DNA of 64,000 nucleotides from Dokdonella_A sp963834755 (GCA_963834755.1 CAWICQ010000012.1:434001-498000), one strand, 5' to 3'; shown: positions 26,201-35,066, counted from the first letter of the stretch. Numbers and translations are program-made. The notes: generated by a model not told the origin, from the sequence alone.

Positions 26201-26237
26201 CCCCTCTCCCGCTCGCGGGAGAGGGTAGGGTGAGGGC
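26201..26237. repeat. REP-like element, copy 2 of 6 (single palindrome)
   Basis: CCCCTCTCCCGCTCGCGGGA with its completing arm, followed by GGGTAGGGTGAGGGC. It begins 9 bp after the DUF885 stop, where it would form a hairpin in the transcript. This is half of the two-palindrome unit seen at 55785 and 59486. Confidence 0.85.
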
Positions 26238-26308
26238 AACGGGTGACAACCATCACCAGGACTCGCTGACAGCTGCGCCTGCCGTACCGACGGGCGAATC
26301 GCGATGAT

Positions 26309-26338
26309 CCTTCCGCACCGCCGATGGTGCGGAAGGAG
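26309..26338 (+). promoter_or_regulatory. Hairpin sequestering the ribosome binding site of the 26344 gene
   Basis: CCTTCCGCACC (26309-26319) pairs perfectly with GGTGCGGAAGG (26326-26336) across a six-base loop. The 3' arm supplies most of the Shine-Dalgarno sequence GGAAGGAG (26331-26338), which stands 5 bases before the ATG at 26344. In the folded RNA the ribosome site would be hidden. There is no T-run after the stem, so it is not an ordinary terminator. A thermosensor, protein-binding or processing-dependent switch is inferred. Confidence 0.65.
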
Positions 26339-26343
26339 ACGTC

Positions 26344-26544
26344 ATGAACCTCTCGAATCTCGACGCGTTGGTACAGGATCTGCGCTCGCCGTCCCGCGAG
26401 ACGCTGGAAAAATACTTGCCGATCGTGCTCGCGATCGTCGCCGCCTGGCTGCTGGCGCGCGGCCTCAGGAAGATGTTCTGGATGGCGTTCGGCCTGTTCT
26501 GGGCGTTTGCGTGGATGCATCCGTTTCGGCATCTGGTTCATTGA
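26344..26544 (+). CDS. Small single-span membrane protein of unknown function
   Basis: 66 residues, MNLSNLDALVQDLRSPSRE, then a hydrophobic segment YLPIVLAIVAAWLLARG and a second, aromatic one MFWMAFGLFWAFAWMHPF. It could span the membrane once or twice. The ATG follows a strong ribosome binding site that is buried in an 11-bp hairpin. It stands alone between the DUF885 gene and the NTF2-like gene. No family recognised. Confidence 0.7.
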   Translation: MNLSNLDALVQDLRSPSRETLEKYLPIVLAIVAAWLLARGLRKMFWMAFGLFWAFAWMHPFRHLVH

Positions 26545-26674
26545 CGCGCGCTGCGGAGACGCGGCCCGCTGAACCTGGGCGGTTTGCGTTCCGGCTGCAC
26601 TGCGCATATTCGACGGTTGCTACCATGCGGTGATCGCCGCATCGCGCGCCGAATTTCCATCGCAGGACACCGTC

Positions 26675-27085
26675 ATGAGCATGCAGGACACGATCGCGCT
26701 GATCGACCGCTACTACGCCGCATTCAACCGCGGCGACTGGAACGCAATGCTGGAGTGCCTCGCGGACGATGTCGTCCACGATCTGAACCAGGGTCCACGC
26801 GAGAACGGCCGCGATGCGTTCCGCGCGTTTCTCGCGCGCATGGACAAGAGTTATTCCGAGCAGCTGCGCGATATCGTTGCGCTGAGCAACGCCGATGGGG
26901 CGCGCGCAGGTGCCGAGTATGTCGTGCACGGGACCTACAAGGTGAGCGACCAAGGTCTGCCGCCGGCGAAGGGTCAGAAATATGTGTTGCCGGGCGGAGC
27001 GTTTTTCGACATACGTGGCGGGCGTATTGCGCGCGTGACGAATTACTACAACCTTGAGGATTGGATCGCGCAGGTGAGCGCCTGA
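26675..27085 (+). CDS. SnoaL/NTF2-like (ketosteroid isomerase fold) protein
   Basis: 136 residues from ATG 26675, preceded by CAGGACACCGTC. The layout fits the cone-shaped SnoaL-like domain: an N-terminal helix pair (DTIALIDRYYAAFNRGDWNAMLECLADDVVHDLNQG), a central GRDAFRAFLARMDKSY helix and C-terminal strands ending in GGRIARVTNYYNLEDWI, which is the standard closing motif. Members include isomerases, epoxide hydrolases and binding proteins, so no reaction is assigned. Monocistronic; REP-like sequence follows. Confidence 0.85.
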   Translation: MSMQDTIALIDRYYAAFNRGDWNAMLECLADDVVHDLNQGPRENGRDAFRAFLARMDKSYSEQLRDIVALSNADGARAGAEYVVHGTYKVSDQGLPPAKGQKYVLPGGAFFDIRGGRIARVTNYYNLEDWIAQVSA

Positions 27086-27131
27086 GAACGCGTCGTCGCT
27101 CGATTTCTCAATCCCATCGCCCGCTCTGCTT

Positions 27132-27238
27132 TACCTCTCCGGCTTGCGGGAGACATCGCCCGCGGTGCGAGTGAGGGAAGGTGTGACGGCGTCTCAGCGT
27201 GCCCTCACCCCAGCCCTCTCCCGCAAACTGGAGAGGGG
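27132..27238. repeat. REP-like element, copy 3 of 6 (degenerate)
   Basis: Two diverged palindromes in inverted order, CCTCTCCGGCTTGCGGGAGA and CCCTCTCCCGCAAACTGGAGAG, with GTGAGGG and CCCTCACCCCAGCC between them. It lies between the convergent 3' ends of the NTF2-like and glycosylase genes, a position where bidirectional termination would be useful. Confidence 0.75.
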
Positions 27239-27281
27239 CGCGCGCAGTCGGCGTTACCTCGGATTCCTTACTCCGCGCGCA

Positions 27282-27953
27282 TCAAGATCCAACACCTTCT
27301 TCCGCCGCCCGCCAGAGATACCATGACGCGACGGTGCGAAACGGTCGCCATCGTTCACCGCGCGCTTCGACGGCGGCCGGCAAAGGCAATTCACGCTTGC
27401 GGAACGCAAGCGAGAATCCTTTGCGGATGCCGTAGTCGCCGACCGGCAACACGTCGGGCCGGCCGAGTCTGAAAATCAGCAGCATCTGTGCTGTCCAGCG
27501 GCCGATGCCGCGGATCGAGGTCAGATGCTCGATGATCGCCTCGTCGTCCATGCACCGCGCCTTGGCGAGTGTCGGCACGTGACCGTCGATCGTCTTCGCG
27601 GCGAGATCGCGGAGCGCCAGCAGTTTGGATCGCGAGAGTCCTGCACCGCGCAGGTCTTCGTCCGCGAGCGCGTTCAACGCGCGCGCGGCCGCGGTTCCGC
27701 GAACGCGCGGCATGAGCGCGCGCACGCGAGAGTGGATGCTCGACGCGGCGCGCGCATGCAGCTGCTGGTAGACGATGGCTTCGGCGAGCACATCGAACAG
27801 GTTCGAAGCGCTCTTGAGCTCCATGCGAAACGGACCGACGCGTTCGATGAGACGTGCGAGTATCGGGTCGGCCTCGCTGAGTTGCCGCAACACCGCCTTC
27901 GAGTTGAAGCCTGGATCACCGATGAGCGCCGCGCTCGTCGCCTTTGCTGTCAT
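27282..27953 (-). CDS. DNA-3-methyladenine glycosylase II-type base-excision enzyme (AlkA-like)
   Basis: 223 residues from ATG 27953 behind GGGAGCGACG. It has the helix-hairpin-helix plus Gly/Pro-Asp arrangement of the AlkA superfamily: LTSIRGIGRWTAQMLLIF is the HhH, followed by RPDVLPVGDYGIRKGF with the catalytic Asp in VGDYG. The N-terminal part FDVLAEAIVYQQLHARAASSIHSRV carries the conserved QQ. It is shorter than E. coli AlkA because it lacks the N-terminal TATA-like domain, as in many bacterial MAG2 proteins. It removes alkylated bases from DNA. Convergent with the NTF2-like gene. Confidence 0.92.
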   Translation of the reverse strand: MTAKATSAALIGDPGFNSKAVLRQLSEADPILARLIERVGPFRMELKSASNLFDVLAEAIVYQQLHARAASSIHSRVRALMPRVRGTAAARALNALADEDLRGAGLSRSKLLALRDLAAKTIDGHVPTLAKARCMDDEAIIEHLTSIRGIGRWTAQMLLIFRLGRPDVLPVGDYGIRKGFSLAFRKRELPLPAAVEARGERWRPFRTVASWYLWRAAEEGVGS

Positions 27954-28009
27954 CGTCGCTCCCACGTTCTCCCGCGCCGCGTACCGCGGCGACCGGACAT
28001 CACGCGGTC

Positions 28010-28372
28010 TCAACTCATGCAGACCGCTTCGACATTGTTGCCGTCCGGATCGAGCAAAAAAGCCGCGTAATACGTCGGCGAGTAATCTTCGCGCAGGCCC
28101 GCTGCGCCGTGATCTTTCGCGCCGGCCTTGATGCCGTTCTTGTGGAAGCGATCGACCGCTGCGCGATCTTTCGCCTTGAACGCGACGTGCGTACCGCGAT
28201 TCGTTCCGCCACCGCCGGCATACAGCCACAACGCTGGCGCGCCTTTCGGACCGAAGCCGGCACTCGAGTCGTCGCGCGAGGAGAGAACGTAACCGAGCGG
28301 CGCCAGCGCGGCTTCGTAAAAACGGACACTGGCGTCTAGATCCTTCACTTTCAAACCGATGTGATCGTACAT
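28010..28372 (-). CDS. VOC-family (glyoxalase/bleomycin-resistance fold) protein
   Basis: 120 residues with two beta-alpha-beta-beta-beta modules. The start MYDHIGLKVKDLDASVRFYEAAL and the C-terminal FLLDPDGNNVEAVC give the conserved metal-ligand positions (His in DHIGL, Glu in NVEAV). The middle GTHVAFKAKDRAAVDRFH begins the second module. The family includes dioxygenases, isomerases and antibiotic-binding proteins; no substrate is assignable. The AraC gene stops 23 bp upstream on the same strand, so the two may be co-transcribed. Confidence 0.92.
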   Translation of the reverse strand: MYDHIGLKVKDLDASVRFYEAALAPLGYVLSSRDDSSAGFGPKGAPALWLYAGGGGTNRGTHVAFKAKDRAAVDRFHKNGIKAGAKDHGAAGLREDYSPTYYAAFLLDPDGNNVEAVCMS

Positions 28373-28395
28373 GGCAGACCTCCGCGATGGGGAAG

Positions 28396-29265
28396 TCAGC
28401 GTACGGCGCCGGCGCTGAGTCGATCTTGGAAAATCTTGCGATCCCCGCGGGCCGCCTGGCGAAACCGCCGCGGCGATACGCCGGCGGCGCGATGGAACGT
28501 GCGCACGAAATTCGAGAGATCACCGAAGCCGACGTCGAACGCGACATCGCTGATCGAATGCGCGCCGTCGGCGAGCATTCGCGCCGCGCGGCGCAACCGC
28601 GAACGCACCAGATATTGATGCGGCGTCACGCCGAGCACCGCGGAGAACAAGCGCAGAAAGTGAAATGCGCTGAGCCCGGCATCATTCGCCGCGCTATCGA
28701 GATCGAGTGATTCGTGCGAGCGATCGTCGATGCGCAGCGCGGCTTCGACGGCGCGCTGCCGGTCGCGCGCGTGCACGACGCGGCGGTCGGCGTTGCGGCC
28801 GGACACGGTTTCGACGCAGCGGTGCGCGAACAACAGAGCCGCTTCGTCGAGGCCGACATCGCTCCGTCCGTCCGCGATCGACTGGGCCAGCTCACCGATC
28901 ACCATGAGTTCCGGCAACGGTGGCACGCCGCCGACTCTCCAGAGTTTCGCCAGCTCGGTGCGCGAACCGCGGATCAGTGTGTCGAGCGTGGCCGGCCTGA
29001 ATTGGAACGAAAGGCACTCGTCGCCGCAGTCGTGATGATCGTGCGTGCAGACGAATTCGTCGCCCGCGTGTCCGACCAGCACCGAGCCCGCGACGAGCTC
29101 GAACAGCTCGCCGCGATAGCGATAGCCGAAGCTGCCTTTGCGCACGTACGCGATCGAGAAATTTCGATGGACTTCGGTGTACGGCGTGTCGCCCGGCCGG
29201 GCATCGCATCGATAGTCGACGACGGCGAGCGACTCGCGTTCGATGAGGGTCGACGAGGCGGACAT
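28396..29265 (-). CDS. AraC-family transcriptional regulator
   Basis: 289 residues. The N-terminal half is a cupin-like sensing domain (VRKGSFGYRYRGELFELVAGSVLVGHAGDEF). The C-terminal 100 residues hold the two helix-turn-helix motifs: HESLDLDSAANDAGLSAFHFLRLFSAVLGVTPHQYLVRSRLRRAARML, then SISDVAFDVGFGDLSNFVRTFHRAAGVSPRRFR, which is the AraC signature. It probably controls the adjacent VOC-protein gene or the NIPSNAP gene. A run of acidic and cysteine residues HDHHDCGDEC in the sensor could bind a metal, which is speculation. Confidence 0.93.
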   Translation of the reverse strand: MSASSTLIERESLAVVDYRCDARPGDTPYTEVHRNFSIAYVRKGSFGYRYRGELFELVAGSVLVGHAGDEFVCTHDHHDCGDECLSFQFRPATLDTLIRGSRTELAKLWRVGGVPPLPELMVIGELAQSIADGRSDVGLDEAALLFAHRCVETVSGRNADRRVVHARDRQRAVEAALRIDDRSHESLDLDSAANDAGLSAFHFLRLFSAVLGVTPHQYLVRSRLRRAARMLADGAHSISDVAFDVGFGDLSNFVRTFHRAAGVSPRRFRQAARGDRKIFQDRLSAGAVR

Positions 29266-29295
29266 AGGTAAAGTGTACTCGCGGTTTCGAATCGC

Positions 29296-30177
29296 TCAAC
29301 GCAGCAAGGAACGGGCCGTGGGTTCGAGCAGCAAGCGTTCGGGCGGCGATTTCAATCGTTGGCGGAGCTCGGGCAGGAGCTGCGTCGTCCAGTGGGACGA
29401 CGCGGCCAGGCGAGTCTCGTGCTCGTGGAGCGCCGCATCGCTTGCGAATCGCGCGAACCAGATGAACACATGTTCGCCGGTGCGAACGGGGAGACGCGGG
29501 AACGTGTTTTCAGCCGACTCGGTTTCGAAGCGGGCGATCGGAGTGCTGCCGGCTGTCGCGAGCTCCGGCGTAATCTGAGCGTCGAAAAATTTCTTGAATG
29601 CCCCGCCGACGGGCGCGTCGAAGTAGTAGATCGTCGCGACGATACGCGCCGACGATCGTTCGGTCGCGCCGGCAGGTGCGCGCGCCGCTGTGGGCGGAGC
29701 GAATGCGAAATCGCCTGAAACCGGCCGCAGCAGCAGCACGTTGTCGGAATCGATCATCGTTGCGTTCGCCGCGTCGCGATGCGCTTGCCAGACCGGTCCG
29801 CCGTAAAACGCCTGCAGCGATTGCGCGCGCGACGCCATGTCGGGAAAGCCGCGTATCCATACGAAACGATCCGGCCGATCGAGATCGCAGAACTGCCCGA
29901 CAAGATGCATGCCGACGGCTTCCTGGGTTTCGACGAACTCGCGTTCGAAAAGATCGATCAGCACATCGCGCCGGCCGGGCTTGAGCGTGTATTGGCGCAG
30001 CTCGATCAGCGCGCAGCAGCGTGCAGCGGGAGGTGTGGTCATCGTGGGTTCCTCGTTGGCCGGTGTCGCGGCTGCAGTGCTGGCCGCGACGGCTATTGTC
30101 GAGACGAGCAGCGCGGTGAACACCGAAGTTCGCAGTGCGCGGGCTTTGTGGCGGACTATCGGCTTTCGGCAGCGCAT
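29296..30177 (-). CDS. NIPSNAP-family protein, probably exported
   Basis: 293 residues from ATG 30177 (GGAGCACCG before it). This start adds a signal-like segment SVFTALLVSTIAVAASTAAA. An internal ATG at 30042, also with a ribosome binding site, would give the usual cytoplasmic form starting MTTPPAARCCALIELRQYTLKPG. The body contains two NIPSNAP-type ferredoxin-like halves (LIELRQYTLKPGRRDVLIDLFE and IVATIYYFDAPVGGAFKKFF) with RFVWIRGFPDM and HVFIWFARFAS. The family function is unclear. It is the next gene upstream of the AraC regulator on the same strand. Confidence 0.8.
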   Translation of the reverse strand: MRCRKPIVRHKARALRTSVFTALLVSTIAVAASTAAATPANEEPTMTTPPAARCCALIELRQYTLKPGRRDVLIDLFEREFVETQEAVGMHLVGQFCDLDRPDRFVWIRGFPDMASRAQSLQAFYGGPVWQAHRDAANATMIDSDNVLLLRPVSGDFAFAPPTAARAPAGATERSSARIVATIYYFDAPVGGAFKKFFDAQITPELATAGSTPIARFETESAENTFPRLPVRTGEHVFIWFARFASDAALHEHETRLAASSHWTTQLLPELRQRLKSPPERLLLEPTARSLLR

Positions 30178-30321
30178 CGGTGCTCCGTCATACAGCGCCA
30201 CTCTACGCACGCGCTGCTGACACTGTCTGTCAGCAGCGAAGACGTCTTCGCGGCCAAATGCGGCGACTTCGATGGGGCCATTCGGCTAGGCGCGCGCCGC
30301 GCAATTCGCTACCGTAGCGGC

Positions 30322-30924
30322 ATGATCGACGTCAAAACCTTCACCGGTCCCGAAGTCGCGCCGCATCTCGACGCCGTCGCCGCCTTGCGCATCGCCGTGT
30401 TCCACGACTGGCCCTACCTTTACGCGGGCGATCGCGAATACGAGAAGAACTATCTCGCGACCTACGCGAAGTCGCCGGAAAGCCTGTTCGTGCTCGCCTT
30501 CGATGGCGATCGCGTGATCGGCGCATCGACCGGAATCCCGTTGACCGACGAAACCGCTTCGTTCCAGCAACCATTCATCGATCGCGGCATCGCGCTCGAC
30601 GAGGTGTTCTATTTCGGCGAATCGGTTCTGCTCAAGAACTATCGTGGGCACGGTCTCGGCCATCGCTTCTTCGACGAACGCGAACGCTACGCGCGCAAGC
30701 TCGGACGTTTCGTGATGACGGGATTCTGTGCCGTCGAACGCAATGCCGCCGACGCGCGACGCCCCGAAGGTTTCCGCGGCAACGACGTGTTCTGGAACAA
30801 GCGCGGCTACCAGCGCCAGGACGACATGTTCTGCCAGCTTGAATGGCAAGAGATCGGCCACGATATGCCTACGTGCCATCGTCTGCGCTTCTGGCTGCGG
30901 CCGCTCGACAACGTACGCGGCTGA
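30322..30924 (+). CDS. GNAT-family N-acetyltransferase
   Basis: 200 residues from ATG 30322. The acetyl-CoA site is LLKNYRGHGLGHRFFDERERYAR, preceded by DEVFYFGES and followed by FVMTGFCAVERN, the order of a GNAT domain. The N terminus VAALRIAVFHDWPYLYAGD and the C-terminal WNKRGYQRQDDMFCQLEW match a subgroup of GNAT proteins found across proteobacteria without a known substrate. A REP-like element follows and the nitrilase-family gene lies about 150 bp downstream in the same direction. Confidence 0.9.
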   Translation: MIDVKTFTGPEVAPHLDAVAALRIAVFHDWPYLYAGDREYEKNYLATYAKSPESLFVLAFDGDRVIGASTGIPLTDETASFQQPFIDRGIALDEVFYFGESVLLKNYRGHGLGHRFFDERERYARKLGRFVMTGFCAVERNAADARRPEGFRGNDVFWNKRGYQRQDDMFCQLEWQEIGHDMPTCHRLRFWLRPLDNVRG

Positions 30925-30934
30925 GGCGCATGCG

Positions 30935-31042
30935 TTTCCCTCTCCGCTTGCGGGAGATGGCGGGTGGGGGCAACGCTTGAGAGGTTCTCCCAGGGCTTGC
31001 CTCATCTGCCTGCGGCCTCTTCTCCAGCAAGCGGGAGAAGAG
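30935..31042. repeat. REP-like element, copy 4 of 6
   Basis: CCCTCTCCGCTTGCGGGAGA followed by TGGCGGGTGGGGGC, and 60 bp later TCTCCAGCAAGCGGGAGAAG. The palindromes are diverged but retain the GCTTGCGGGAGA/CAAGCGGGAGA cores. It lies between the acetyltransferase and the nitrilase-family gene. Confidence 0.75.
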
Positions 31043-31076
31043 AACATCGGGCTTTCATGGCTGACGGGACGCTGAG

Positions 31077-31964
31077 ATGAGATTGAAAATCGCGACCGCG
31101 CAATACTCGATCGGTGAGCCCGGCGATTTCGCCGCGTTTGCCGCGCGCGTCGGCGATCGCGTCGCGCAGGCGGCGCGCGCAGGCGCGGGTCTGGTCGTGC
31201 TGCCCGAATATCTCTCCCTCGAAGCCGCCGCCGGGCAACCGGTCGACGTGCGCGCCGATTTCGCGCGTTCGCTCGCCGCGCTGCAGGCGCATCGCGACGA
31301 TTACGTCGCGCTCGCCCGCGACCTCGGGCTGCGGCACTCGATCTATCTCGTCGCCGGAACATTCCTGCTCGACGTCGGCGGTGGGCACTACCGCAATCGT
31401 GCGTATTTCGCCTCGCCCGACGGCAAAGTCGCGTTTCAGGACAAGCTGACGCTGACCGGATTCGAGCGCGCTTCGATCGTGATCGAACCCGGCGACGCAT
31501 TGAAGGTGTTCGACACCGAGTTCGGCCGCGTCGGCATCGACGTCTGCTACGACTGTGAATTCCCGCTCTACGCGCGCGCGCAAGTGGAAGCGGGCGCGCG
31601 AGTGATCCTGGTGCCGAGCTGCACCGACACGGACGCCGGCGCGAATCGCGTACGTCTCGGCTGCCAGGCGCGCGCGATGGAAAACCAGATCTACGTTGCG
31701 TGCGCGATGACGGCCGGCGAGGCACCGTGGAGTCCCGCGCTCGACGTCAATACCGGCACCGCGGCGATCTACACGCCGATCGATCGTGGGTTTCCATCCG
31801 ACGGCGTACTCGTGCGTGCCGAATCCGGTGCGGATTGGGCAATTGCCGACGTCGATCTCGCCGCGCTCGATGCGTTCAAGCGCGATGCGCAAGTCGCGAA
31901 TGCGAACGACTGGATGGCCCAGTTGCGGCCGCTGGTCGTGAATGCGCGCGTTGAAGCGTTGTAG
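31077..31964 (+). CDS. Carbon-nitrogen hydrolase (nitrilase superfamily amidase)
   Basis: 295 residues. The Glu-Lys-Cys catalytic triad is visible: Glu in VVLPEYLSLEAA, Lys in AFQDKLTLTGFE and Cys in VGIDVCYDCEFPLYAR. The strand-helix pattern around LVPSCTDTDAGANRVRLGCQARAMENQIYV is characteristic. Such enzymes cleave amides or nitriles; the particular substrate (omega-amide, beta-ureidopropionate, N-carbamoyl compound) cannot be fixed. It is likely cytoplasmic. It converges on recN. Confidence 0.93.
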   Translation: MRLKIATAQYSIGEPGDFAAFAARVGDRVAQAARAGAGLVVLPEYLSLEAAAGQPVDVRADFARSLAALQAHRDDYVALARDLGLRHSIYLVAGTFLLDVGGGHYRNRAYFASPDGKVAFQDKLTLTGFERASIVIEPGDALKVFDTEFGRVGIDVCYDCEFPLYARAQVEAGARVILVPSCTDTDAGANRVRLGCQARAMENQIYVACAMTAGEAPWSPALDVNTGTAAIYTPIDRGFPSDGVLVRAESGADWAIADVDLAALDAFKRDAQVANANDWMAQLRPLVVNARVEAL

Positions 31965-31994
31965 CGAGCCGGCCGCTCAGCGGTGACTCACGTC

Positions 31995-33701
31995 TCAGCG
32001 GCGACGGCGGCCCGCGTTCGACAGGCTCTTGGCTGGCGGTGTAACGAGGCCGAGCATTTGCTCCGCATGTGCCAGCGTCTCGCGCGTGATGTCGATGCCG
32101 CCGAGCATGCGCGCGATTTCGTCGCGTCGTTCCGCGCCGTCTAGTGTATCGATGCGCATCTCGGTCGAATCCTTGCTGCTCGATTTGACGACGCGCAGAT
32201 GATGATGGCCGAGCGCCGCAACCTGCGGCAGGTGCGTGACGCAGAAGACCTGCGATCGCGCACCGAGATCGCGCAGCTTGCGTCCGACGACTTCGGCGAT
32301 CGCGCCGCCGATGCCGGCATCGACTTCGTCGAACACCATCGTGCCCACCGGATCGAGGCCGAGCGCGGCAACTTCGAGTGCGAGGCTGATGCGCGAGAGC
32401 TCGCCGCCCGAAGCGACTTTGCGCAACGGCCGCGGCGGCGTTCCTGGATTCGCGGCGACGAGGAATTCGCAACGCTCGGCACCGGCCGGGTCGGGCTCGG
32501 CGCTGGCCTGGGGCAATAGTTCGACTTCGAACGCACCGCGCATGCCGAGCTCGGTCATCAGCGCGGTAACGGCGGCGCCGAGCTTGCGCGCTGCCGCGGT
32601 GCGGCGCGCGGTCAGGCGACGCGCCATCGCGTCGTAGTCGGTTTTCAAGCGCTTCTGGTCGGCTCGAAGGTTTTCGATGCTCGCGCCCGCGCCGCGCAAC
32701 GTCTCCATTTCGTCGCGCAACGATGTTGCGTGCGTGCGCAGTTCGGCCATCGGCACGCGATGTTTGCGGGCGAGTTCGTGCAGTTTGCCGATCTGCGCTT
32801 CGACTTCGGCGAGGCGTTCCGGATCGAGCTCGAGCGTACTTTGATAGCGCGCCAGCGTGTCGCTCGCTTCGTTGAGTTGAATCTGCGCCGCATCGAGCAG
32901 CTCGACGATCGGCGTCATGCGCGCGTCGAGCGCGGACAGGCGCGTCGCCTCCGCGTGTGCGCGCGCGACGAGACCGATCAGCGCGAATTCGCTGTCGCCA
33001 TCGATGCGCTCGGCGAGCCCGCTGCCGCCTTGCAGGAGTTGGCCCGCGTTGGCGAGTCGGCGATGTTCGTCTTCGAGCGCGGTGAGATCGTTTGCAGAGA
33101 GTGCGTGACGATCGAGCTCGTCGAGTTGATGCGCGAGCCATTCGATGCGTTCGACATGATCCGTGCCGCGCGAGAGTTCCGCGATGCGGGCGCCGGCATC
33201 GCGCCAGGCCTTGACGATGCGCGCGACCTCGCCGCGTTCGGGCAGCTCGCCGGCGAACGCATCGAGCAGTGCGAGCTGCTGCACGGGTTCCAACAACGCC
33301 TGATGTTCGTGCTGGCCGTGGATCTCGATCAGTCCGGATGCGAGCGCCTTGAGCTGCGTCAGGCTCACCGGGCGCCCATTGATCCACGCGCGCGAGCTGC
33401 CTTCGCTGCGGATCACGCGGCGCAGCTGGCATGCGCCGTCCTCATCGAGCTCTTCGTTCCGCAGCCAGTCGCAGAGATCCGCGCGGTCGCGAAGGTCAAA
33501 CGTTGCCGCAAGCTCGGCACGTTCGCAGCCGTGGCGGACCTGGCTCGCGTCCGCGCGGCCGCCGGCGAGCAGCAGCAGCGCATCGACCAATAACGATTTT
33601 CCGGCGCCGGTTTCGCCGGTGACCACGGTCATGCCGGCGCCGAACGCGATCTCCGCTTCGGCGACGATCGCGAAATCCTTGACGGTGAGGGTTTCCAGCA
33701 T
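31995..33701 (-). CDS. recN: DNA repair protein RecN (SMC-like ATPase)
   Basis: Damage-induced SMC-like ATPase that holds broken DNA ends. Length 568 from ATG 33701 (MLETLTVKDFAIVAEAEI), the conventional RecN start; an ATG at 33758 would add an atypical tail. Walker A is TGETGAGKSLLVDALLLL, the two central coiled-coil arms run between about 160 and 360, the signature VASGGELSRISLAL lies near 440, and Walker B is TMVFDEVDAGIGG. E. coli RecN has 553 residues. It is divergent from hrcA, with about 200 bp between start codons. Confidence 0.95.
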   Translation of the reverse strand: MLETLTVKDFAIVAEAEIAFGAGMTVVTGETGAGKSLLVDALLLLAGGRADASQVRHGCERAELAATFDLRDRADLCDWLRNEELDEDGACQLRRVIRSEGSSRAWINGRPVSLTQLKALASGLIEIHGQHEHQALLEPVQQLALLDAFAGELPERGEVARIVKAWRDAGARIAELSRGTDHVERIEWLAHQLDELDRHALSANDLTALEDEHRRLANAGQLLQGGSGLAERIDGDSEFALIGLVARAHAEATRLSALDARMTPIVELLDAAQIQLNEASDTLARYQSTLELDPERLAEVEAQIGKLHELARKHRVPMAELRTHATSLRDEMETLRGAGASIENLRADQKRLKTDYDAMARRLTARRTAAARKLGAAVTALMTELGMRGAFEVELLPQASAEPDPAGAERCEFLVAANPGTPPRPLRKVASGGELSRISLALEVAALGLDPVGTMVFDEVDAGIGGAIAEVVGRKLRDLGARSQVFCVTHLPQVAALGHHHLRVVKSSSKDSTEMRIDTLDGAERRDEIARMLGGIDITRETLAHAEQMLGLVTPPAKSLSNAGRRRR

Positions 33702-33898
33702 GGAATGGGCAGAAGGAACGTGCGGCGGAACGCTAGCATGGGGCTCGCGAACGGCCAAGGCGTGTGTTGAAGGCGTGCGGTTGCGACCTCATTGAGTTGG
33801 CCTAAGTGAGTAGTTGGCTCAAGCGAGCCGCTATTGCTACTGCGTCGGGCGCTTGCTAGCGTCCCCAGCACGATTTGCCGCTTTCGCGGCTTGGACCT

Positions 33899-34954
33899 AT
33901 GCCCGTATCCGCCAGCCATCCGCTCGACGCCCGCGCTCGCCAGCTGCTGCGCGCGCTGATCGCGCGTTATATCGCGGAAGGTCAGCCGGTGGGTTCGCGC
34001 ACGCTGGCGAAGGCGTCAGGGCTCGACGTGAGCCCGGCGACGATCCGCAACATCATGTCCGATCTCGAAGAGTTCGGGCTGGTCGCGGCGCCGCACACAT
34101 CGGCCGGTCGCGTGCCGACTTCGCAGGGTTATCGCGTCTTCGTCGACAGCCTTCTCGAAGTCCAGCCGCTCGATGAGCCCGCGGTCGACAAGCTGCGCCG
34201 CGAGCTGCCGACCGAAGCGGCGACGCCGGATCTCCTGAGCAGCGCGACGTCGCTGTTGTCCGAGATGACGCATTTCGTCGGCGTGGTCAGCGTGCCAAAG
34301 CGCGAGGAATTTCCGTTCCGCCACATCGATTTCGTGCCGCTCGATGCCGGCCGGTTGCTGGTGATTCTGGTGTTCACCGATGGTCAGGTGCAGAACCGCG
34401 TGATCGCGACACAGCATGCTTACGGTCCGAGCGAGCTGGAGCAGATCGCCAATTACCTGAATGCGAATTTCGCTGGCATGCGCATCGATGAGATCCGCGC
34501 GCGGCTCCTGCGCGAGATGCAGGACGAGGGCGTACGTCTCAACCGGTTGCTGTCGGCGGCGGTCGAGGTCGCGCAACAGGCGTTCCAGGGCAGCGCGGGC
34601 GGCGACATGCTGGTCGCGGGCCACACCAACCTGATGGGCAAGCAGGACGCGACCGATGTCGATCGCCTGCGCGACCTGTTCGAGGCATTCCAGCGCAAGC
34701 GCGATCTTTTGCAGCTCCTCGAGCGCTGTGCCCGGGCCGAGGGCGTGCGCCTGTTCATCGGCGAGGAATCGGGTTTCGCGGCCCTGGACAAATTCAGCCT
34801 GGTGACGGCGCCGTATGGCGTCGGCGGGCGCGTTCTTGGCGTTCTCGGCGTGATCGGGCCGACCCGGATGGCGTACGAGCGCGTGATTCCGGTCGTGCAG
34901 GCGACGGCCGGGATCATCTCGGGCGCCTTGAAGCGGGCGCAGGCGCCCTCATAG
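33899..34954 (+). CDS. hrcA: Heat-inducible transcription repressor HrcA
   Basis: 351 residues from ATG 33899. The N-terminal winged helix contains ARQLLRALIARYIAEGQPVGSRTLAK and SPATIRNIMSDLEEFGLV, and the GAF-like C-terminal region ends in TAPYGVGGRVLGVLGVIGPTRMAYERVIPVV, the hallmark of HrcA. HrcA represses chaperone genes through the CIRCE operator, with GroEL as corepressor. It heads the hrcA-grpE-dnaK series, as in other Xanthomonadales. No canonical CIRCE (TTAGCACTC arms) is seen upstream of this gene. Confidence 0.95.
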   Translation: MPVSASHPLDARARQLLRALIARYIAEGQPVGSRTLAKASGLDVSPATIRNIMSDLEEFGLVAAPHTSAGRVPTSQGYRVFVDSLLEVQPLDEPAVDKLRRELPTEAATPDLLSSATSLLSEMTHFVGVVSVPKREEFPFRHIDFVPLDAGRLLVILVFTDGQVQNRVIATQHAYGPSELEQIANYLNANFAGMRIDEIRARLLREMQDEGVRLNRLLSAAVEVAQQAFQGSAGGDMLVAGHTNLMGKQDATDVDRLRDLFEAFQRKRDLLQLLERCARAEGVRLFIGEESGFAALDKFSLVTAPYGVGGRVLGVLGVIGPTRMAYERVIPVVQATAGIISGALKRAQAPS

Positions 34955-35066
34955 TCATTGATTGTGCGGGGTTTTTCCGGCGTTCCTGGGCCGGATCGCC
35001 CGTCTGATTTTCGAATGCTCCGGCCGCGCTTCGCAGGCCGGCGCGGTTGCCATGGAGAACGTGAGA

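Noticed and set aside
24338..26239. 633-codon open frame antisense to the DUF885 gene
   Set aside because: Shadow of a real gene; composition is Arg/His/Leu-rich with no motif.
33790..33898. CIRCE operator upstream of hrcA
   Set aside because: Looked for TTAGCACTC and GAGTGCTAA arms; only short imperfect repeats such as TTGAG/CTCAA are seen.
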